Below are positions 21,944 to 22,210 of a stretch of DNA of 22,210 bases, piece after piece. The notes beneath the pieces are model-generated. The model had not been told where the DNA came from and ran no database searches. It saw only the letters and a program-made list of their open reading frames with translations. The stretch comes from Francisellaceae bacterium UBA6186. Lineage in GTDB: Bacteria > Pseudomonadota > Gammaproteobacteria > UBA6186 > Azoamicaceae. The position numbers were made by a program, and so were the translations under genes. The DNA is taken from positions 4,075 to 26,284 of the forward strand of contig DITK01000009.1 of assembly GCA_002422785.1 (NCBI GenBank), read 5' to 3'. The number at the start of each line of letters is the position of its first letter. Positions within the stretch are counted from its first letter, which is position 1.

Positions 21944-22210
21944 TTATTTTGCATTTAAAAAAATTATTTGATATTGATTTAAAATATTTAAAAGCTCTTT
22001 ATTGTTGGGAGCTGTTTCCCAAGCTTTTTTCCACACAATTTTGGCTTGTTGTTTTTGCCCGGTTGCCCACAATACTTCCCCCAAGTGAATTGCAATATTT
22101 AAATCATCAGTAATTTTATAGGCATTGGTAAGCATTTTTAGTGAATCAGATGTTTTGCCCATACGGTATAATAACAATCCCATGCTATCCATGTAAACTG
22201 GATTTTGTGG
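21944..22210 (-). CDS. C-terminal end of a large TPR protein (partial, runs off the window)
   Basis: The frame is open to the window edge; 88 codons are visible plus the stop. It reads NPVYMDSMGLLLYRMGK, then HLGEVLWATGQKQQAKIVW and AWETAPNNKELL, which is typical of the end of the large tetratricopeptide protein found next to lolB in Pseudomonas and many gammaproteobacteria. The ATG at 22192 is internal, so the true start lies outside. It is convergent with kdpD across 12 bases. Confidence 0.8.
   Translation of the reverse strand, partial: PQNPVYMDSMGLLLYRMGKTSDSLKMLTNAYKITDDLNIAIHLGEVLWATGQKQQAKIVWKKAWETAPNNKELLNILNQYQIIFLNAK

Noticed and set aside
21932..22192. Remnant of a KdpD kinase domain or kdpE after kdpD
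   Set aside because: Only 12 bases separate kdpD from the convergent TPR gene; the following sequence is the TPR coding region, with no H-box or receiver motif.
22192..22192. ATG at 22192 as the start of a small TPR gene
   Set aside because: The frame continues upstream to the window edge with family-typical residues (NPVY before MDSMG), so this Met is internal.

Overview
The window comes from an AT-rich bacterial chromosome (about 30% GC, estimated by eye), most likely a host-associated gammaproteobacterium, perhaps of the Legionellales/Coxiella-like kind. The class-level call rests on the bamD / rluD-pgeF arrangement (bamD divergent from rluD and pgeF, as in E. coli) and on lolB. The finer placement is inference from base composition, intergenic gaps of a few bases, and the mix of genes. 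There is no gene-free stretch longer than about 170 bases, and no tRNA, rRNA, insertion sequence or CRISPR was seen.

Region 1 (1-5412, + strand) is a type I secretion operon. It has two different ABC exporter subunits with overlapping genes (149-1864, 1857-4019) and a HlyD-type adaptor (4048-5412). The two ATPase domains are degenerate in complementary ways, which suggests an obligate heterodimer with one working ATP site. No TolC gene or RTX substrate is in the window.

Region 2 (5419-9248) is a possible signalling locus. An orphan branched-chain-amino-acid-type periplasmic binding protein (- strand) is divergent from a two-gene operon. That operon encodes a small acidic protein of unknown family and a membrane sensor built like a histidine kinase but lacking the phospho-acceptor His, the N-box Asn and the G2 box. 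A good sigma70-type promoter drives the pair.

Region 3 (9272-13041) is housekeeping: pgeF and rluD (- strand), then bamD (+) with an MFS transporter gene overlapping its end. rluD has no ATG, GTG or TTG where its conserved N-terminus needs one. An AUA next to a duplicated Shine-Dalgarno-like motif is the best candidate start.

Region 4 (13043-15350, - strand) holds a SemiSWEET sugar transporter with an altered PQ motif, lolB, and a class-3-lipase-like enzyme without a signal peptide.

Region 5 (15440-21931, + strand) is a potassium-uptake operon: an unnamed 31-residue membrane peptide, then kdpF, kdpA, kdpB, kdpC and a kdpD that ends after the GAF domain. This KdpD has no histidine-kinase module, apparently only two of the four membrane segments, and no kdpE follows. 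The operon and the lipase lie between lolB and the C-terminal end of a large TPR gene (21944-22210, - strand). In other gammaproteobacteria TPR and lolB are usually adjacent, so this block looks inserted. A recurring theme is sensor kinases that have kept sensing parts and lost catalysis.
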